From Streptomyces sp. NBC_01485 (GTDB taxonomy: Bacteria; Actinomycetota; Actinomycetes; Streptomycetales; Streptomycetaceae), in the NCBI RefSeq assembly GCF_036227125.1, contig NZ_CP109435.1, forward strand, positions 6,076,001 to 6,140,000: DNA of 64,000 nucleotides. The letters are read 5' to 3'. This document shows positions 51,621 through 61,577 of the stretch, in pieces. The number at the start of each line of letters is the position of its first letter. Position 1 is the first letter of the stretch. Under the pieces are notes generated by a model that saw only the letters and a list, made by a program, of their open reading frames with translations, made no database searches and had not been told where the DNA came from. The position numbers and the translations under genes are program-made.

Positions 51621-53006
51621 TTACGGGTGTGTCATCCGCAGGACATCCAGCGCCTCGTCGAGCTGCTCCAGGGTCAGGTCACCGCGTTCCACGTACCCCC
51701 CTTCGAGGACGGTCTCCCGGATCGTCCGCCGCTCGGCGAGGGCCTTCTTGGCGACCTTCGCGGCCTCCTCGTACCCGATGTACTTGTTGAGCGGCGTGAC
51801 CACCGACGGCGAGGACTCGGCGTACTCGCGGGCGCGTTCGCGGTGCGCGACGATCCCGTCGACCGTCCGGTCGGCGAGCAGGCGGGAGACGTTGGCGAGC
51901 AGCCGGACCGACTCCAGGACGTTCTTGGCGATCACCGGCAGCATCACGTTGAGTTCGAAGTTCCCGGCGGCACCGGCGGTGGCGACCGTCGCGTCGTTCC
52001 CCACGACCTGCGCGGCGACCATCAGCACCGCCTCCGGGATCACCGGGTTGACCTTGCCGGGCATGATCGAGGAGCCGGGCTGGAGGTCGGGCAGGCTGAT
52101 CTCGGCCAATCCGGTGCGCGGCCCGGAGGCCATCCACCGCAGGTCGTTCGCGATCTTCGTCAGCCCGACCGCGATGGTCCGCAACTGCCCGCTGGTCTCC
52201 ACGATCCCGTCCCGCGCGCCCTGCGCCTCGAAGTGGTCGCGCGCCTCGGTCAGCGGCAGTCCGGTGGCGCGGGCGACCTCCTCGATGACGGCGGCGGAGA
52301 AGCCGGGCGGCGTGTTGATCCCGGTGCCGACGGCGGTGCCGCCCAGCGGCAGCTCGGCGAGCCGGGGGAGCGAGGCGTGCAGCCGCTCGACGCCGTACCG
52401 CACCTGCGCGGCGTACCCGCCGAACTCCTGGCCCAGGGTGACGGGCGTGGCGTCCATGAGGTGCGTCCGCCCCGACTTCACGACGTCGGCGAACTCCTCG
52501 GACTTGCGCTCCAGGGAAGCCGCCAGATGCTCCAGGGCGGGCACGAGGTCCCGGGTGACGGCGGCGGTGGCGGCGATGTGGATCGAGGAGGGGAAGACGT
52601 CGTTGGACGACTGGGAGGCGTTCACATGGTCGTTCGGGTGCACGCCGCTGCCGAGCCGCTCGCTCGCCAGCGTGGCGATCACCTCGTTGGCGTTCATGTT
52701 GGACGACGTACCGGAACCTGTCTGGAACACGTCCACCGGGAAGTGCTCGTCCCACGTGCCCTCGGCCACCTCGCCGGCCGCCTCCTGGATCGCGTCGGCG
52801 ATGTCCTTGTCGAGCACTCCGAGCCCGGCGTTGACCTTCGCCGCGGCTCCCTTGATCCGGGCGAGGGCCTCGATGTGGGACCGCTCCAGGCGCTGGCCGG
52901 AGACCGGGAAGTTCTCCACGGCCCGCTGGGTCTGGGCCCGCCACTTGGCCTCGACGGGGACGCGTACCTCGCCCATGGAGTCGTGCTCGATCCGGTATTC
53001 GCTCAT
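51621..53006 (-). CDS. fumC: Class II fumarate hydratase FumC
   Basis: A 461-residue TCA-cycle enzyme interconverting fumarate and malate. The signature 'GSSIMPGKVNPVIPEAVLMV' (SS loop with the catalytic Ser), 'TGSGTSSNMNANEVIATLAS', 'GRTHLMDATPVTLGQEFGGY' and 'VNASQSSNDVFPSSIHIAAT' are all present, and the length is standard. The start 'MSEYRIEHDSMGEVRVPVEA' is set by the conserved N-terminus. It stands divergent to the sigma-factor gene with 151 bp between. A class I fumarase lies 2.4 kb away. Confidence 0.96.
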   Translation of the reverse strand: MSEYRIEHDSMGEVRVPVEAKWRAQTQRAVENFPVSGQRLERSHIEALARIKGAAAKVNAGLGVLDKDIADAIQEAAGEVAEGTWDEHFPVDVFQTGSGTSSNMNANEVIATLASERLGSGVHPNDHVNASQSSNDVFPSSIHIAATAAVTRDLVPALEHLAASLERKSEEFADVVKSGRTHLMDATPVTLGQEFGGYAAQVRYGVERLHASLPRLAELPLGGTAVGTGINTPPGFSAAVIEEVARATGLPLTEARDHFEAQGARDGIVETSGQLRTIAVGLTKIANDLRWMASGPRTGLAEISLPDLQPGSSIMPGKVNPVIPEAVLMVAAQVVGNDATVATAGAAGNFELNVMLPVIAKNVLESVRLLANVSRLLADRTVDGIVAHRERAREYAESSPSVVTPLNKYIGYEEAAKVAKKALAERRTIRETVLEGGYVERGDLTLEQLDEALDVLRMTHP

Positions 53007-53157
53007 GTCCCGTTCAGCGAATGGGACGGCCGGAATGTTCCGGATCCCGGCCGGGTCCACCGTACGAGTGACGCTCTGTGACCCAGGTCTCATCGAGGCC
53101 GTGCAGCAGAAGCGGGCGGGTCCGCGTCGAGGAGGGGTGACAGGAAGGGAGGAGCGT

Positions 53158-53679
53158 GTGGAGACGGACTTCCAGGAATTCGTGGCCGCTCGGTCGGCCG
53201 CGTTGTTCAGGGGCGCCTTCGTCCTCACGGGAAACCGTGAGGCGGCCGAGGACCTGGTCCAGGAGACGCTGGAGAAGGCCTGCCGCAAGTGGCGCACCAT
53301 CGCTGGGAAGGACGCTCCGGACGCCTACGTCCGGCGGATCATGGTGAACCTGGCCAACGACCGCTGGCGGAGATTCCGCCGCCTGACCACGACTCCCCAT
53401 CCCGAGGGCGGCGACACCGCCGCCCCGGGGGACGAGTACGGACAGGTCGACAGCAGGGACCAGTTGGTGCGCGCACTGCAGCAACTTCCCATGCGGATGC
53501 GGACGGTGGTGGTGCTGCGATACTTCGAGGATCTCTCGGACGGCGAGATCGCGGCCGACCTCGGCATATCGCCGAGTACGGTCCGCTCCCAGCTGGCCCG
53601 GGGCATCGAGAAGCTCAGAAGTCAGTTCCCCGCACTCTCCGGCCCTTCACCGATGCGGCAGAGGGAAGGAATCCGATGA
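53158..53679 (+). CDS. SigE-family ECF RNA polymerase sigma factor
   Basis: A 173-residue sigma factor. Region 2 reads 'FQEFVAARSAALFRGAFVLT' and 'NREAAEDLVQETLEKACRKW', and region 4 reads 'LPMRMRTVVVLRYFEDLSDG' and 'EIAADLGISPSTVRSQLARG'. It belongs to the Streptomyces SigE-type ('SigE50') group whose partner is usually a small membrane protein. The GTG start follows GGGAGG. Its stop overlaps the start of the membrane-protein gene (ATGA), so the two are translationally coupled. Confidence 0.92.
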   Translation: METDFQEFVAARSAALFRGAFVLTGNREAAEDLVQETLEKACRKWRTIAGKDAPDAYVRRIMVNLANDRWRRFRRLTTTPHPEGGDTAAPGDEYGQVDSRDQLVRALQQLPMRMRTVVVLRYFEDLSDGEIAADLGISPSTVRSQLARGIEKLRSQFPALSGPSPMRQREGIR

Positions 53680-54173
53680 CCTCGTACGGCGATGCGCGGC
53701 CTTCCGGCTGCACACCTTTCGAAGAGGAACTGACGAACGCCATGAACCGTTTCGCGAACTCCGCCGACGCCCCCGACTTCGACGCCCCGCAGATCGTCAG
53801 CCGCACCCGGCGCCGTCGGACCGCCGGCATCGCCGCCGTCGCCACCGCCCTCATCCTGGCGGGCGGAGGGACGGCCCTGGCCACCTCGGTCGCGAACAGC
53901 AAGAGTTCGACCCCGGCGGCGAGCAGCAAGGTCACCAAGAACGACGCCACCACCATGCTGTACGGCGAGGACCCGACCATCCCGATCGACTTCGCGGGTA
54001 TGGACCTGGTGCTCGCCAAGCCGCTCCTCGAGAAGACCCAGACGAAGCTCGGCACCGTCACCAAGAAGGCCACCGGGACCTGCAAGCCGGGCTCGGTGAT
54101 CGGCGTGTCCCCGCACGCCCCGGCGATCGTCCACAAGGGCGACACGGTGAACTTCGTCATCTGCGCCGGCTGA
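53676..54173 (+). CDS. Membrane protein with PASTA-like ectodomain, putative anti-sigma partner
   Basis: A 165-residue protein. An N-terminal cytoplasmic part (1-50, 'TPFEEELTNAMNRFANSADA') is followed by one membrane helix ('IAAVATALILAGGGTALATS') and an extracellular domain that reads like a PASTA repeat: 'MDLVLAKPLLEKTQTKLGTV', 'KPGSVIGVSPHAPAIVHKGD' and the terminal 'TVNFVICAG'. PASTA domains bind peptidoglycan fragments and beta-lactams. Coupled to a sigma factor, the protein is probably a wall-sensing anti-sigma or co-sensor. This is inferred. Only one cysteine pair (CKPG, ICAG) is seen outside. Confidence 0.8.
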   Translation: MTSYGDARPSGCTPFEEELTNAMNRFANSADAPDFDAPQIVSRTRRRRTAGIAAVATALILAGGGTALATSVANSKSSTPAASSKVTKNDATTMLYGEDPTIPIDFAGMDLVLAKPLLEKTQTKLGTVTKKATGTCKPGSVIGVSPHAPAIVHKGDTVNFVICAG

Positions 54174-54249
54174 TCCAACTGACCGACTGATCCAGCCGAT
54201 TCAGTCGATTTGACTAATCTGACCGATCTGACCGATCTGGCTGAATCGG
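54170..54249 (+). repeat. 9-bp degenerate tandem repeat after the PASTA-like gene
   Basis: About nine units of a CTGACCGAT/CCGATCTGA type begin at the stop codon and end before the terminator. One unit is 8 bp, the rest 9 bp. Confidence 0.75.
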
Positions 54250-54267
54250 CTCGTCTGAACACGTAGG

Positions 54268-54309
54268 CCGTCCCGCCCGGTAGCGCTGCCGGGCGGGACG
54301 GTCATTTTT
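54268..54309 (+). terminator. Terminator of the sigma/PASTA operon
   Basis: A 13-bp perfect stem CCGTCCCGCCCGG/CCGGGCGGGACGG with an 8-nt loop is followed by TCATTTTT. Confidence 0.85.
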
Positions 54310-54438
54310 GCGTTCTCTCTACCTTGATATGACAAATCGGAATCCGATACTGGTGGGTAGTGTGCTAGAACTTTCAACATCACTGGAGTGGGTCACCCAC
54401 CAGAGGCTCCGGTGCCACTCCCCCCACATGGAGTCGTA

Positions 54439-55173
54439 GTGACATCCCGCTCCGCTTTCCTTTCGGATCCTCCTGCACTGACATCGTTGTCGGTCGCTCT
54501 CGTCAGCCGTCATGGCGTCGAACCGGCATTTCTCTCCGGCGTCACGGTCCGGCCGGTGCGGGAACCGCACGAGTTCCGCCCGAGCGACGACGTCGTCCTG
54601 TTCCACGGACCCGGTATGGCACGGGAGTTGCGGCGGTTCGCGGACCTGTCGGACGGCCGGCTGCCGCCCGCCGTGGTCCTGGCCCACCGGCTCGACTGGG
54701 ACGACGTCCGCCTGGCGCTGGACAGCGGAGCCGCCAGCTACCTGCTGGAGAACCGGTACGCGTACCTGCTCACCGAGGCGCTGCTGTGCACCTCCCGGGG
54801 CGCCAGCATCCTGGACCCGGCGATAGCCGCCGAGCAGGTCCGGGTGGCCGCGCGGGCGAGGGCCGAGGAGCGCGAGCGTGCGCGGACTTCGCGTCCGGAG
54901 CCCGCGGCGGCCCCCGGCCGGCTGTGCCGACTGTCCAGGCGGGAACAGCAGGTCATGGAACTACTGGTCGCCGGGCAAGGGGTCCGTGACGTCGCCCAGG
55001 TGATGAGCCTGACCGACAAGACGGTCCGGAACTATCTGAGCCGCATCTACACGAAGCTCAACGTGGGGTGCCGTTCGGAGGCGATCCTGTACTGGCTCGG
55101 GCACTTGGACAGCAGGGACTCGGACGTCAGGGCGGACGGCGCGCAGGCCGACCGGGTGGTGCGCTCGACCTGA
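54439..55173 (+). CDS. LuxR-type regulator with atypical receiver-like domain
   Basis: About 244 residues. The N-terminal half looks like a degenerate receiver: 'LSVALVSRHGVEPAFLSGVT', 'SDDVVLFHGPGMARELRRFA', with no acidic pocket and no phospho-acceptor Asp where expected ('PPAVVLAHRLDWDDVRLALD'). The C-terminal GerE domain is intact ('LSRREQQVMELLVAGQGVRD', 'LTDKTVRNYLSRIYTKLNVG'). It probably responds to protein interaction or a ligand, not to phosphorylation, and has no neighbouring kinase. The GTG follows GGAG at 54430; a GTG 51 bp upstream is an alternative. Confidence 0.85.
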   Translation: MTSRSAFLSDPPALTSLSVALVSRHGVEPAFLSGVTVRPVREPHEFRPSDDVVLFHGPGMARELRRFADLSDGRLPPAVVLAHRLDWDDVRLALDSGAASYLLENRYAYLLTEALLCTSRGASILDPAIAAEQVRVAARARAEERERARTSRPEPAAAPGRLCRLSRREQQVMELLVAGQGVRDVAQVMSLTDKTVRNYLSRIYTKLNVGCRSEAILYWLGHLDSRDSDVRADGAQADRVVRST

Positions 55174-55240
55174 TCCGGGCGATCCGGGCATAAGTGGCGG
55201 TGGCGCAGGCGCAGCCACAGGCATCGGTATTCGCGCATGA

Positions 55241-55279
55241 GTCGGCCGTGGAGAACCTTGTGGGCTCTCCACGGCCGAC
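55241..55279. terminator. Terminator between the LuxR-type gene and the fumarase gene
   Basis: A 14-bp perfect stem GTCGGCCGTGGAGA/TCTCCACGGCCGAC with an 11-nt loop stands between two converging genes. Confidence 0.8.
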
Positions 55280-55404
55280 CGTCAGTGCATCCGTCCGAGG
55301 CGGTACGGGCTCAGCTGTTGATGTTCCACACGTTGGGGAAGGATCGACCCCGGCGGAAATAGAGTCAAATGACTCCACTTCGTTTCACGGAATGGGCAGA
55401 GCCC

Positions 55405-57072
<1,668 letters not shown>

Positions 57073-57308
57073 CTCGCCCATTCCTCACTCGACAGACAGC
57101 GGCCGCCTCCATTGGCGGGCGCTCACCAGCGTAGAACCTGCCACTGACAGCAAGCTTGTGAGGTAAGGCTCAGTTCGGCGAAGGTTCGGCGTCGGGACCG
57201 GCATCCGGCCCGACGTCCGGTCGGCAACCGGCCTGATGGCTGGCCTGATGGCGGTCCCCCGTCCCTGTGGGGGTATCGCGATCTATCGTGTGTGGGTACG
57301 CTGCTGTC

Positions 57309-58007
57309 GTGGACCTTCAGAAGCAGACCGCCGCACCCACACCCACCGCCGAGTTGCGGGCCTCGGACGCCGACCGCGACCGTGTCGCCGACATGCTCCG
57401 CGAGGCCCTCGCAGAGGGCCGGCTGACCGCCGACGAGCACGCCGAGCGCGTCGAGGGCGTACTGGCCGCCAAGACGGTCGGCGAACTGGAGGTGTTCGTC
57501 CGGGACCTGCCCGCCGCGCACGAGCGGCGCGCGGCCCCTGCCTCCGCCTTCGCCTCCGCGCCCAGCCGGCCCACCGCCGGCGCGATCCCCGCCGACCCCG
57601 ACGACAACGTGGTCGCGGTCTTCAGCAGCGCCGTCCGCAGAGGCCGTTGGCGTGCGGGCCGCCGTATCCACGCGTACGCGATCTTCGGCACCGTCGAGAT
57701 CGACCTCACCGAGGCGCTCTTCGAGTACCAGCAGGTCGTGATCAAGGCGATCTCGGTCTTCGGCAACGTCGAGGTCCGGGTCCCGGAGAACGTCTCGCTG
57801 CGCGGCACCGGCGGCGCGGTGCTCGGCAACTTCGAGGTGGACGCGCTCGACTCCCCCCAGTCCGACGCGCCGGTGGTCTACGTCGACGGGTGGGCGGTTC
57901 TGGGCAACATCGAAGGCCGGCCGAAGCGGGGCAAGCTCGTCGCGGACATTCTCGATCGGGTTCAGTACAAGGTCGACAAGAGTTTGCGTAAACACTTCGA
58001 CCATTGA
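57309..58007 (+). CDS. DUF1707 and LiaF-like (cell-wall-stress response) protein
   Basis: About 232 residues. The N-terminal DUF1707 domain ('LRASDADRDRVADMLREALA' and 'EGRLTADEHAERVEGVLAAK') is followed by a C-terminal LiaF/DUF2154-like beta domain ('VAVFSSAVRRGRWRAGRRIH', 'AIFGTVEIDLTEALFEYQQV' and 'VLGNFEVDALDS'). No membrane helices are present. The LiaF-like domain is tied to cell-wall stress sensing in Firmicutes. The GTG start lies only about 7 bp after a possible -10 box (TACGCT), so a leaderless mRNA is possible. Confidence 0.85.
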   Translation: MDLQKQTAAPTPTAELRASDADRDRVADMLREALAEGRLTADEHAERVEGVLAAKTVGELEVFVRDLPAAHERRAAPASAFASAPSRPTAGAIPADPDDNVVAVFSSAVRRGRWRAGRRIHAYAIFGTVEIDLTEALFEYQQVVIKAISVFGNVEVRVPENVSLRGTGGAVLGNFEVDALDSPQSDAPVVYVDGWAVLGNIEGRPKRGKLVADILDRVQYKVDKSLRKHFDH

Positions 58008-58138
58008 CGGTCGTGAACACGCCATCGCTGACGGCGGCGGCGCCGGGCGGTTGTGAACCCTGTGCATAGGCGCGCGCACAGCGGGTAGGCCTTGCTGCAT
58101 CGTCTCTCGCTCGCGAAGCCGTCGTCAGGAGTAGACCC

Positions 58139-58516
58139 GTGCTGCAACCGTCGCATTCGTCCCTGCAGGTCGCCGCTGTCCCGGCCCAGCGGGTACCAGC
58201 GCGCGACAGGGACCAAGACGCTCCCTGGCATACCGAGGCGGTGTGCCGGCGCGACGAGGCAGGCCTGTTCTTCGCCCCCTCCAAGGAGCCCACAGCCGCC
58301 CGGCTCTCCCGCGAGGAAGCCGCGAAGCGCGTCTGCGCGCGCTGCCCCGTCATGGTGGAGTGTCGCGAACACGCCCTCCTGCAACCCGAGCCCTACGGCG
58401 TCTGGGGCGGCCTCACCGCCGCCGAACGCCGCGTGGTCCTCGCCCGTCGCCGCCGCCGCGACGTGGAACTGAAGAAGACGGCAGGTGCTACGGGCCGTAT
58501 AGCGCAGGCGGGGTAG
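58139..58516 (+). CDS. WhiB-family iron-sulfur transcriptional regulator
   Basis: A 125-residue protein with the WhiB pattern: a first cysteine in 'HTEAVCRRDEAGLFFAP', then 'AAKRVCARCPVMVECREHAL' with CxxC-x5-C, and the 'GVWGGLTAAERR' turn followed by the basic tail. The four cysteines bind a [4Fe-4S] cluster and the protein acts on a sigma factor region 4. By gene order next to glpX it most likely corresponds to wblI of S. coelicolor (from memory, not aligned). GTG start. It is transcribed as a single gene ending at a strong terminator. Confidence 0.92.
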   Translation: MLQPSHSSLQVAAVPAQRVPARDRDQDAPWHTEAVCRRDEAGLFFAPSKEPTAARLSREEAAKRVCARCPVMVECREHALLQPEPYGVWGGLTAAERRVVLARRRRRDVELKKTAGATGRIAQAG

Positions 58517-58530
58517 CGGCGCCCGAAGAA

Positions 58531-58568
58531 GCGAGGGGCGCCCCCTCCGCACCGGGGGCGCCCCTCGC
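58531..58568 (+). terminator. Terminator after the WhiB gene
   Basis: A 15-bp perfect stem GCGAGGGGCGCCCCC/GGGGGCGCCCCTCGC is followed by TCTTTG. Confidence 0.85.
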
Positions 58569-58575
58569 TCTTTGC

Positions 58576-58640
58576 CTTGAAGGGGCGCGGGGCTGTGGTG
58601 ATTCGCGGCCCCGCCTCGCAGACGACTACCAGCCGACTAC
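58576..58640. repeat. Probable copy of a dispersed Streptomyces repeat (AGGGGCGCGGGGCTGTG type)
   Basis: AAGGGGCGCGGGGCTGTG is followed by ATTCGCGGCCCCGCCTCGC and ACCAGCC. The order matches a common Streptomyces intergenic element as I remember it; the copy is degenerate. It lies between the WhiB terminator and the end of glpX. Confidence 0.4.
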
Positions 58641-58650
58641 TTGGCCCGGT

Positions 58651-59685
58651 CTACTTGGCCCGATCGAAGTCCACGGCGCTGTAGGCCCGCAGCTTGCTCA
58701 AGCGATGTTCGGAGTCGATCCGCCGAACCGTCCCCGACTTCGACCGCATCACGATCGAGTCGGTCGTCGCGGTCTCCGACCGGTACCGAACCCCCCGCAG
58801 CAGCTCGCCGTCGGTGATCCCGGTGGCGACGAAGAACACGTTCTCGCCGGTCACCAGGTCCTCGGTGGTCAGCACCCGGTCGAGATCGTGCCCGGCGTCG
58901 ATCGCCCGCTGCCGCTCCGCGTCGTCCTTGGGCCACAGCTTGCCCTGGATGACGCCGCCCAGACACCTCACGGCGCAGGCCGAGATGATGCCCTCAGGGG
59001 TGCCGCCGACGCCGAGCAGCAGGTCGATGCCGGTGCCCTCGCGCAGGGCGAGGATCGAGCCGGCGACGTCACCGTCGGAGATCAGCTTGATGCGCGCGCC
59101 GGTCGCCCGGATCTCCTCGATGATGCCCTCGTGCCGCGGCCGGTCCAGGATGACGACGGTGACGTCCTCAGGCATGGCCCGCTTGGCTTTGGCGACCCGC
59201 CGGATGTTCACGGCCACGGGCGCGTCGATGTCGACGAAGTCTGCGGCTTCCGGCCCGGTGACCAGCTTGTCCATGTAGAACACGGCGGACGGGTCGAACA
59301 TCGCGCCGCGCTCGGTGGCGGCGAGGACGGCGATCGCGTTCGGCATGCCCTTGGCCGTCAGCGTGGTGCCGTCGATCGGGTCGACGGCGATGTCGACCTC
59401 GGGCCCGGTCCCGTCACCGACGCGCTCGCCGTTGAAGAGCATCGGGGCCTCGTCCTTCTCGCCCTCGCCGATGACGACCACGCCGTTCATCGACACGGTG
59501 GAGACGAGGGTTCGCATGGCGCGCACCGCGGCACCGTCGGCGCCGTTCTTGTCGCCGCGTCCCACCCAGCGACCCGCGGCCATCGCGGCGGCTTCGGTCA
59601 CCCGGACCAGTTCGAGGGCGAGGTTGCGGTCGGGGGCCTCGGAGGGAACATCGAGCTCGGACGGCAAGTGATGATGCTCGGTCAT
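58651..59685 (-). CDS. glpX: Class II fructose-1,6-bisphosphatase GlpX
   Basis: A 344-residue gluconeogenic enzyme that hydrolyses fructose-1,6-bisphosphate. Motifs are 'WVGRGDKNGADGAAVRAMR', 'VVIGEGEKDEAPMLFNGERV' with metal-binding Glu, 'VDIAVDPIDGTTLTAKG' (DPxDGT metal site), and 'DLLLGVGGTPEGIISACAVR'. The start 'MTEHHHLPSELDVPSEAPDR' follows a GGTGCG region. The length is typical. It converges on the WhiB gene. Confidence 0.96.
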   Translation of the reverse strand: MTEHHHLPSELDVPSEAPDRNLALELVRVTEAAAMAAGRWVGRGDKNGADGAAVRAMRTLVSTVSMNGVVVIGEGEKDEAPMLFNGERVGDGTGPEVDIAVDPIDGTTLTAKGMPNAIAVLAATERGAMFDPSAVFYMDKLVTGPEAADFVDIDAPVAVNIRRVAKAKRAMPEDVTVVILDRPRHEGIIEEIRATGARIKLISDGDVAGSILALREGTGIDLLLGVGGTPEGIISACAVRCLGGVIQGKLWPKDDAERQRAIDAGHDLDRVLTTEDLVTGENVFFVATGITDGELLRGVRYRSETATTDSIVMRSKSGTVRRIDSEHRLSKLRAYSAVDFDRAK

Positions 59686-59815
59686 CGGAGCGCACCTTTC
59701 TGACTGATACGACGACGGCCGGATGAGGGTTCGATCCTCGACTCTATCGTCAGTCCGACAAAATGAGCAGGGGACCCCACGGATGAGCACACCGGGCACC
59801 TGCGACGATAGGGGC

Positions 59816-60340
59816 GTGGCAGGTTCGAAAGGCAAGCAGAAGACGGCCCGGGACATGATCCTCTCCCTGGGACTGATCATGATCGCGGCGTGGGTCATAT
59901 ACCTCTTTGTCCCCCATGACGACCGCCCGCGCGAGGTGGCGAGGGTCGACTACCGCGTCGAGCTCCTCACGGCGCGCCGCGCGGCGACCTACCCGGTGGC
60001 CGCGCCCGAGGGCCTGCCCGACACCTGGAAGGCGACCTCGGTGCGCTTCCAGGGCGCCGACTTCGACTCCTGGCACCTCGGTTTCCACGCCCCCGACGGG
60101 GAGTACGTGACGATCGAGCAGTCCACTCAGAAGCGCGCGCAGTTCGTCGACGAGGCCAGCCAGGGCTCGACCGAGACCAAGGTCACCGAGCAGATCGGCG
60201 GCCGGACCTGGACCCGCTACACCGGCGGCCGCTACGACGCGCTCGTCCTGCAGGGCGCCGAGGGCTCGACCACGGTGGTCGCGGGCACGGGAACCTTCGA
60301 ACAGCTGTCGACGATGGCCGGGGCGCTGAAGCTGGCGTGA
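59816..60340 (+). CDS. DUF4245 family membrane-anchored protein
   Basis: About 174 residues. A short basic N-terminus ('KGKQKTARDMILSLG') precedes a membrane helix ('LIMIAAWVIYLFVP') and an extracytoplasmic DUF4245 domain ('LPDTWKATSVRFQGADFDSW', 'VTIEQSTQKRAQFVDEASQG', 'TWTRYTGGRYDALVLQGAEG'). The function is unknown. The domain is often found next to glpX in actinobacteria. I take the GTG that begins 'MAGSKGKQ'-type proteins. The ATG at 59783, with GGGG spaced better, is a real alternative. Confidence 0.88.
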   Translation: MAGSKGKQKTARDMILSLGLIMIAAWVIYLFVPHDDRPREVARVDYRVELLTARRAATYPVAAPEGLPDTWKATSVRFQGADFDSWHLGFHAPDGEYVTIEQSTQKRAQFVDEASQGSTETKVTEQIGGRTWTRYTGGRYDALVLQGAEGSTTVVAGTGTFEQLSTMAGALKLA

Positions 60341-60357
60341 GCGACACCCCCTGACGT

Positions 60358-60397
60358 GCGAAGAGGCCCTCGGCGCACGCCGGGGGCCTCTTCGCGC
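60358..60397. terminator. Bidirectional terminator
   Basis: A 12-bp perfect stem GCGAAGAGGCCC/GGGCCTCTTCGC stands between converging genes. Confidence 0.8.
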
Positions 60398-60407
60398 ATC
60401 AGTCGTC

Positions 60408-60998
60408 TCAGACGGTGGTGACGACCTCGTCGTACGCCAGGCGCGGGGAGCGCGGGTACGAGGCGTTCTCGCCGGGCTTGCCGATGTTGATGACCATCAG
60501 CGGGGTGTGGTCGTCGTCCAGGAACTCCTTGCGGACGCCCTCGAAGTCCAGGCCGGTCATCGGGCCGGCGGCGAGACCAGCGGCGCGGACGCCGATGATG
60601 AAGTACGCGGCCTGGAGCGCGGAGTTCAGCGTGGCGGCACCCTCACGGGCCGGACGCTCGCTGAAGAACAGGTCCTTGGCCTGGGGGAAGGCCGGGAACA
60701 GGGCCGGCAGCTCCTCGTGGAACTCGTTGTCCGCGGAGAGGATCGCGACCAGCGGGGCGGTGGCGGTCTTGGGCTGGTTGCCCTCGGCCATGTGCTTCAC
60801 CAGGCGCTCGCGGGCCTCGGCGGAGCGGACCAGGGTGATGCGCAGCGGGGTCTGGTTGAACGCCGTCGGGCCGTACTTGACGAGGTCGTAGATCGCCTGG
60901 ACCTGCTCGTCGGTCACCGGCTCGTCGGTGAAGGTGTTCGCGGTGTGGGCCTCGCGGAACAGCAGGTTCTGGGCGGCGGCGTCAAGAACGAGAGACAT
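60408..60998 (-). CDS. Malonic semialdehyde reductase-like nitroreductase (RutE family)
   Basis: A 196-residue FMN-dependent nitroreductase fold: 'NLLFREAHTANTFTDEPVTD', 'IYDLVKYGPTAFNQTPLRIT', 'GAATLNSALQAAYFIIGVRA' and 'GLAAGPMTGLDFEGVRKEFL'. The RutE/HadB group reduces malonic semialdehyde or haloquinones with NAD(P)H. No rut genes are nearby, so the physiological substrate may differ. The 5' region holds an AT-rich TTCAAATTTCAA at about 61107-61118. Confidence 0.88.
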   Translation of the reverse strand: MSLVLDAAAQNLLFREAHTANTFTDEPVTDEQVQAIYDLVKYGPTAFNQTPLRITLVRSAEARERLVKHMAEGNQPKTATAPLVAILSADNEFHEELPALFPAFPQAKDLFFSERPAREGAATLNSALQAAYFIIGVRAAGLAAGPMTGLDFEGVRKEFLDDDHTPLMVINIGKPGENASYPRSPRLAYDEVVTTV

Positions 60999-61182
60999 GC
61001 GTGAACTTCCTTGGGGTGGCGGCCGGAGGACGGGGTCCGGATCCGGATCCAGGTACCGGACCGTGGTCCGGATAGGCTGACGTGACTGACGGTACGCGAG
61101 AGAAGTTCAAATTTCAACAAAGGTCGGGTGGTGATCCGCTTCACAAACCGCCACACAAAGACCCCGGCCCGAAGCGTTACCT

Positions 61183-61342
61183 GCGCGGTCCCTGAACGGT
61201 TCCTGCGCGGTCCCTGAACGGTTCCTGCGCTGTCCCTGAACGGTTCCTGCGCTGTCCCTGAACGGTTCCTGCGCTGTCCCTGAACGGTTCCTGCGCTGTC
61301 CCTGAACGGTTCCTGCGCTGTCCCTGAACGGTTCCTGGTCGC
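61183..61342. repeat. 22-bp tandem repeat (7 copies) downstream of xseB
   Basis: The unit TCCCTGAACGGTTCCTGCGCTG starts at 61189, 61211, 61233, 61255, 61277, 61299 and 61321, almost without differences. 22 is not a multiple of 3 and no protein runs through it. It is a non-coding variable-number repeat. Confidence 0.95.
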
Positions 61343-61352
61343 CGTTGCCGGG

Positions 61353-61577
61353 TCACTCCTCCCCGGGTGTCCCCTCCTCCTCGGCCAGCGCCGCGTCCAG
61401 CCGCGCCCGCGCACCCTCCAGCCAGCGCCGGCACACCTTGGCCAGCTCCTCGCCGCGCTCCCAGAGGGCGAGGGACTCCTCCAGCGTCGTACCCCCCGCC
61501 TCCAGCCGCCGTACGACCTCGATCAGCTCGTCGCGGGCCTGCTCGTACCCGAGCGCCTCGTCCGTCCTGCTCGTCAT
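61353..61577 (-). CDS. xseB: Exodeoxyribonuclease VII small subunit
   Basis: A 74-residue protein with the XseB core 'LGYEQARDELIEVVRRLEAG', 'TTLEESLALWERGEELAKVC' and 'RRWLEGARARLDAALAE'. It forms a complex with XseA and cuts single-stranded DNA. It is encoded 101 bp after xseA on the same strand. The tandem repeats follow 11 bp past its stop. Confidence 0.95.
   Translation of the reverse strand: MTSRTDEALGYEQARDELIEVVRRLEAGGTTLEESLALWERGEELAKVCRRWLEGARARLDAALAEEEGTPGEE

Noticed and set aside
61183..61342. CRISPR array
   Set aside because: The 22-bp units are directly adjacent with no unique spacers, and no cas genes are present in the window.
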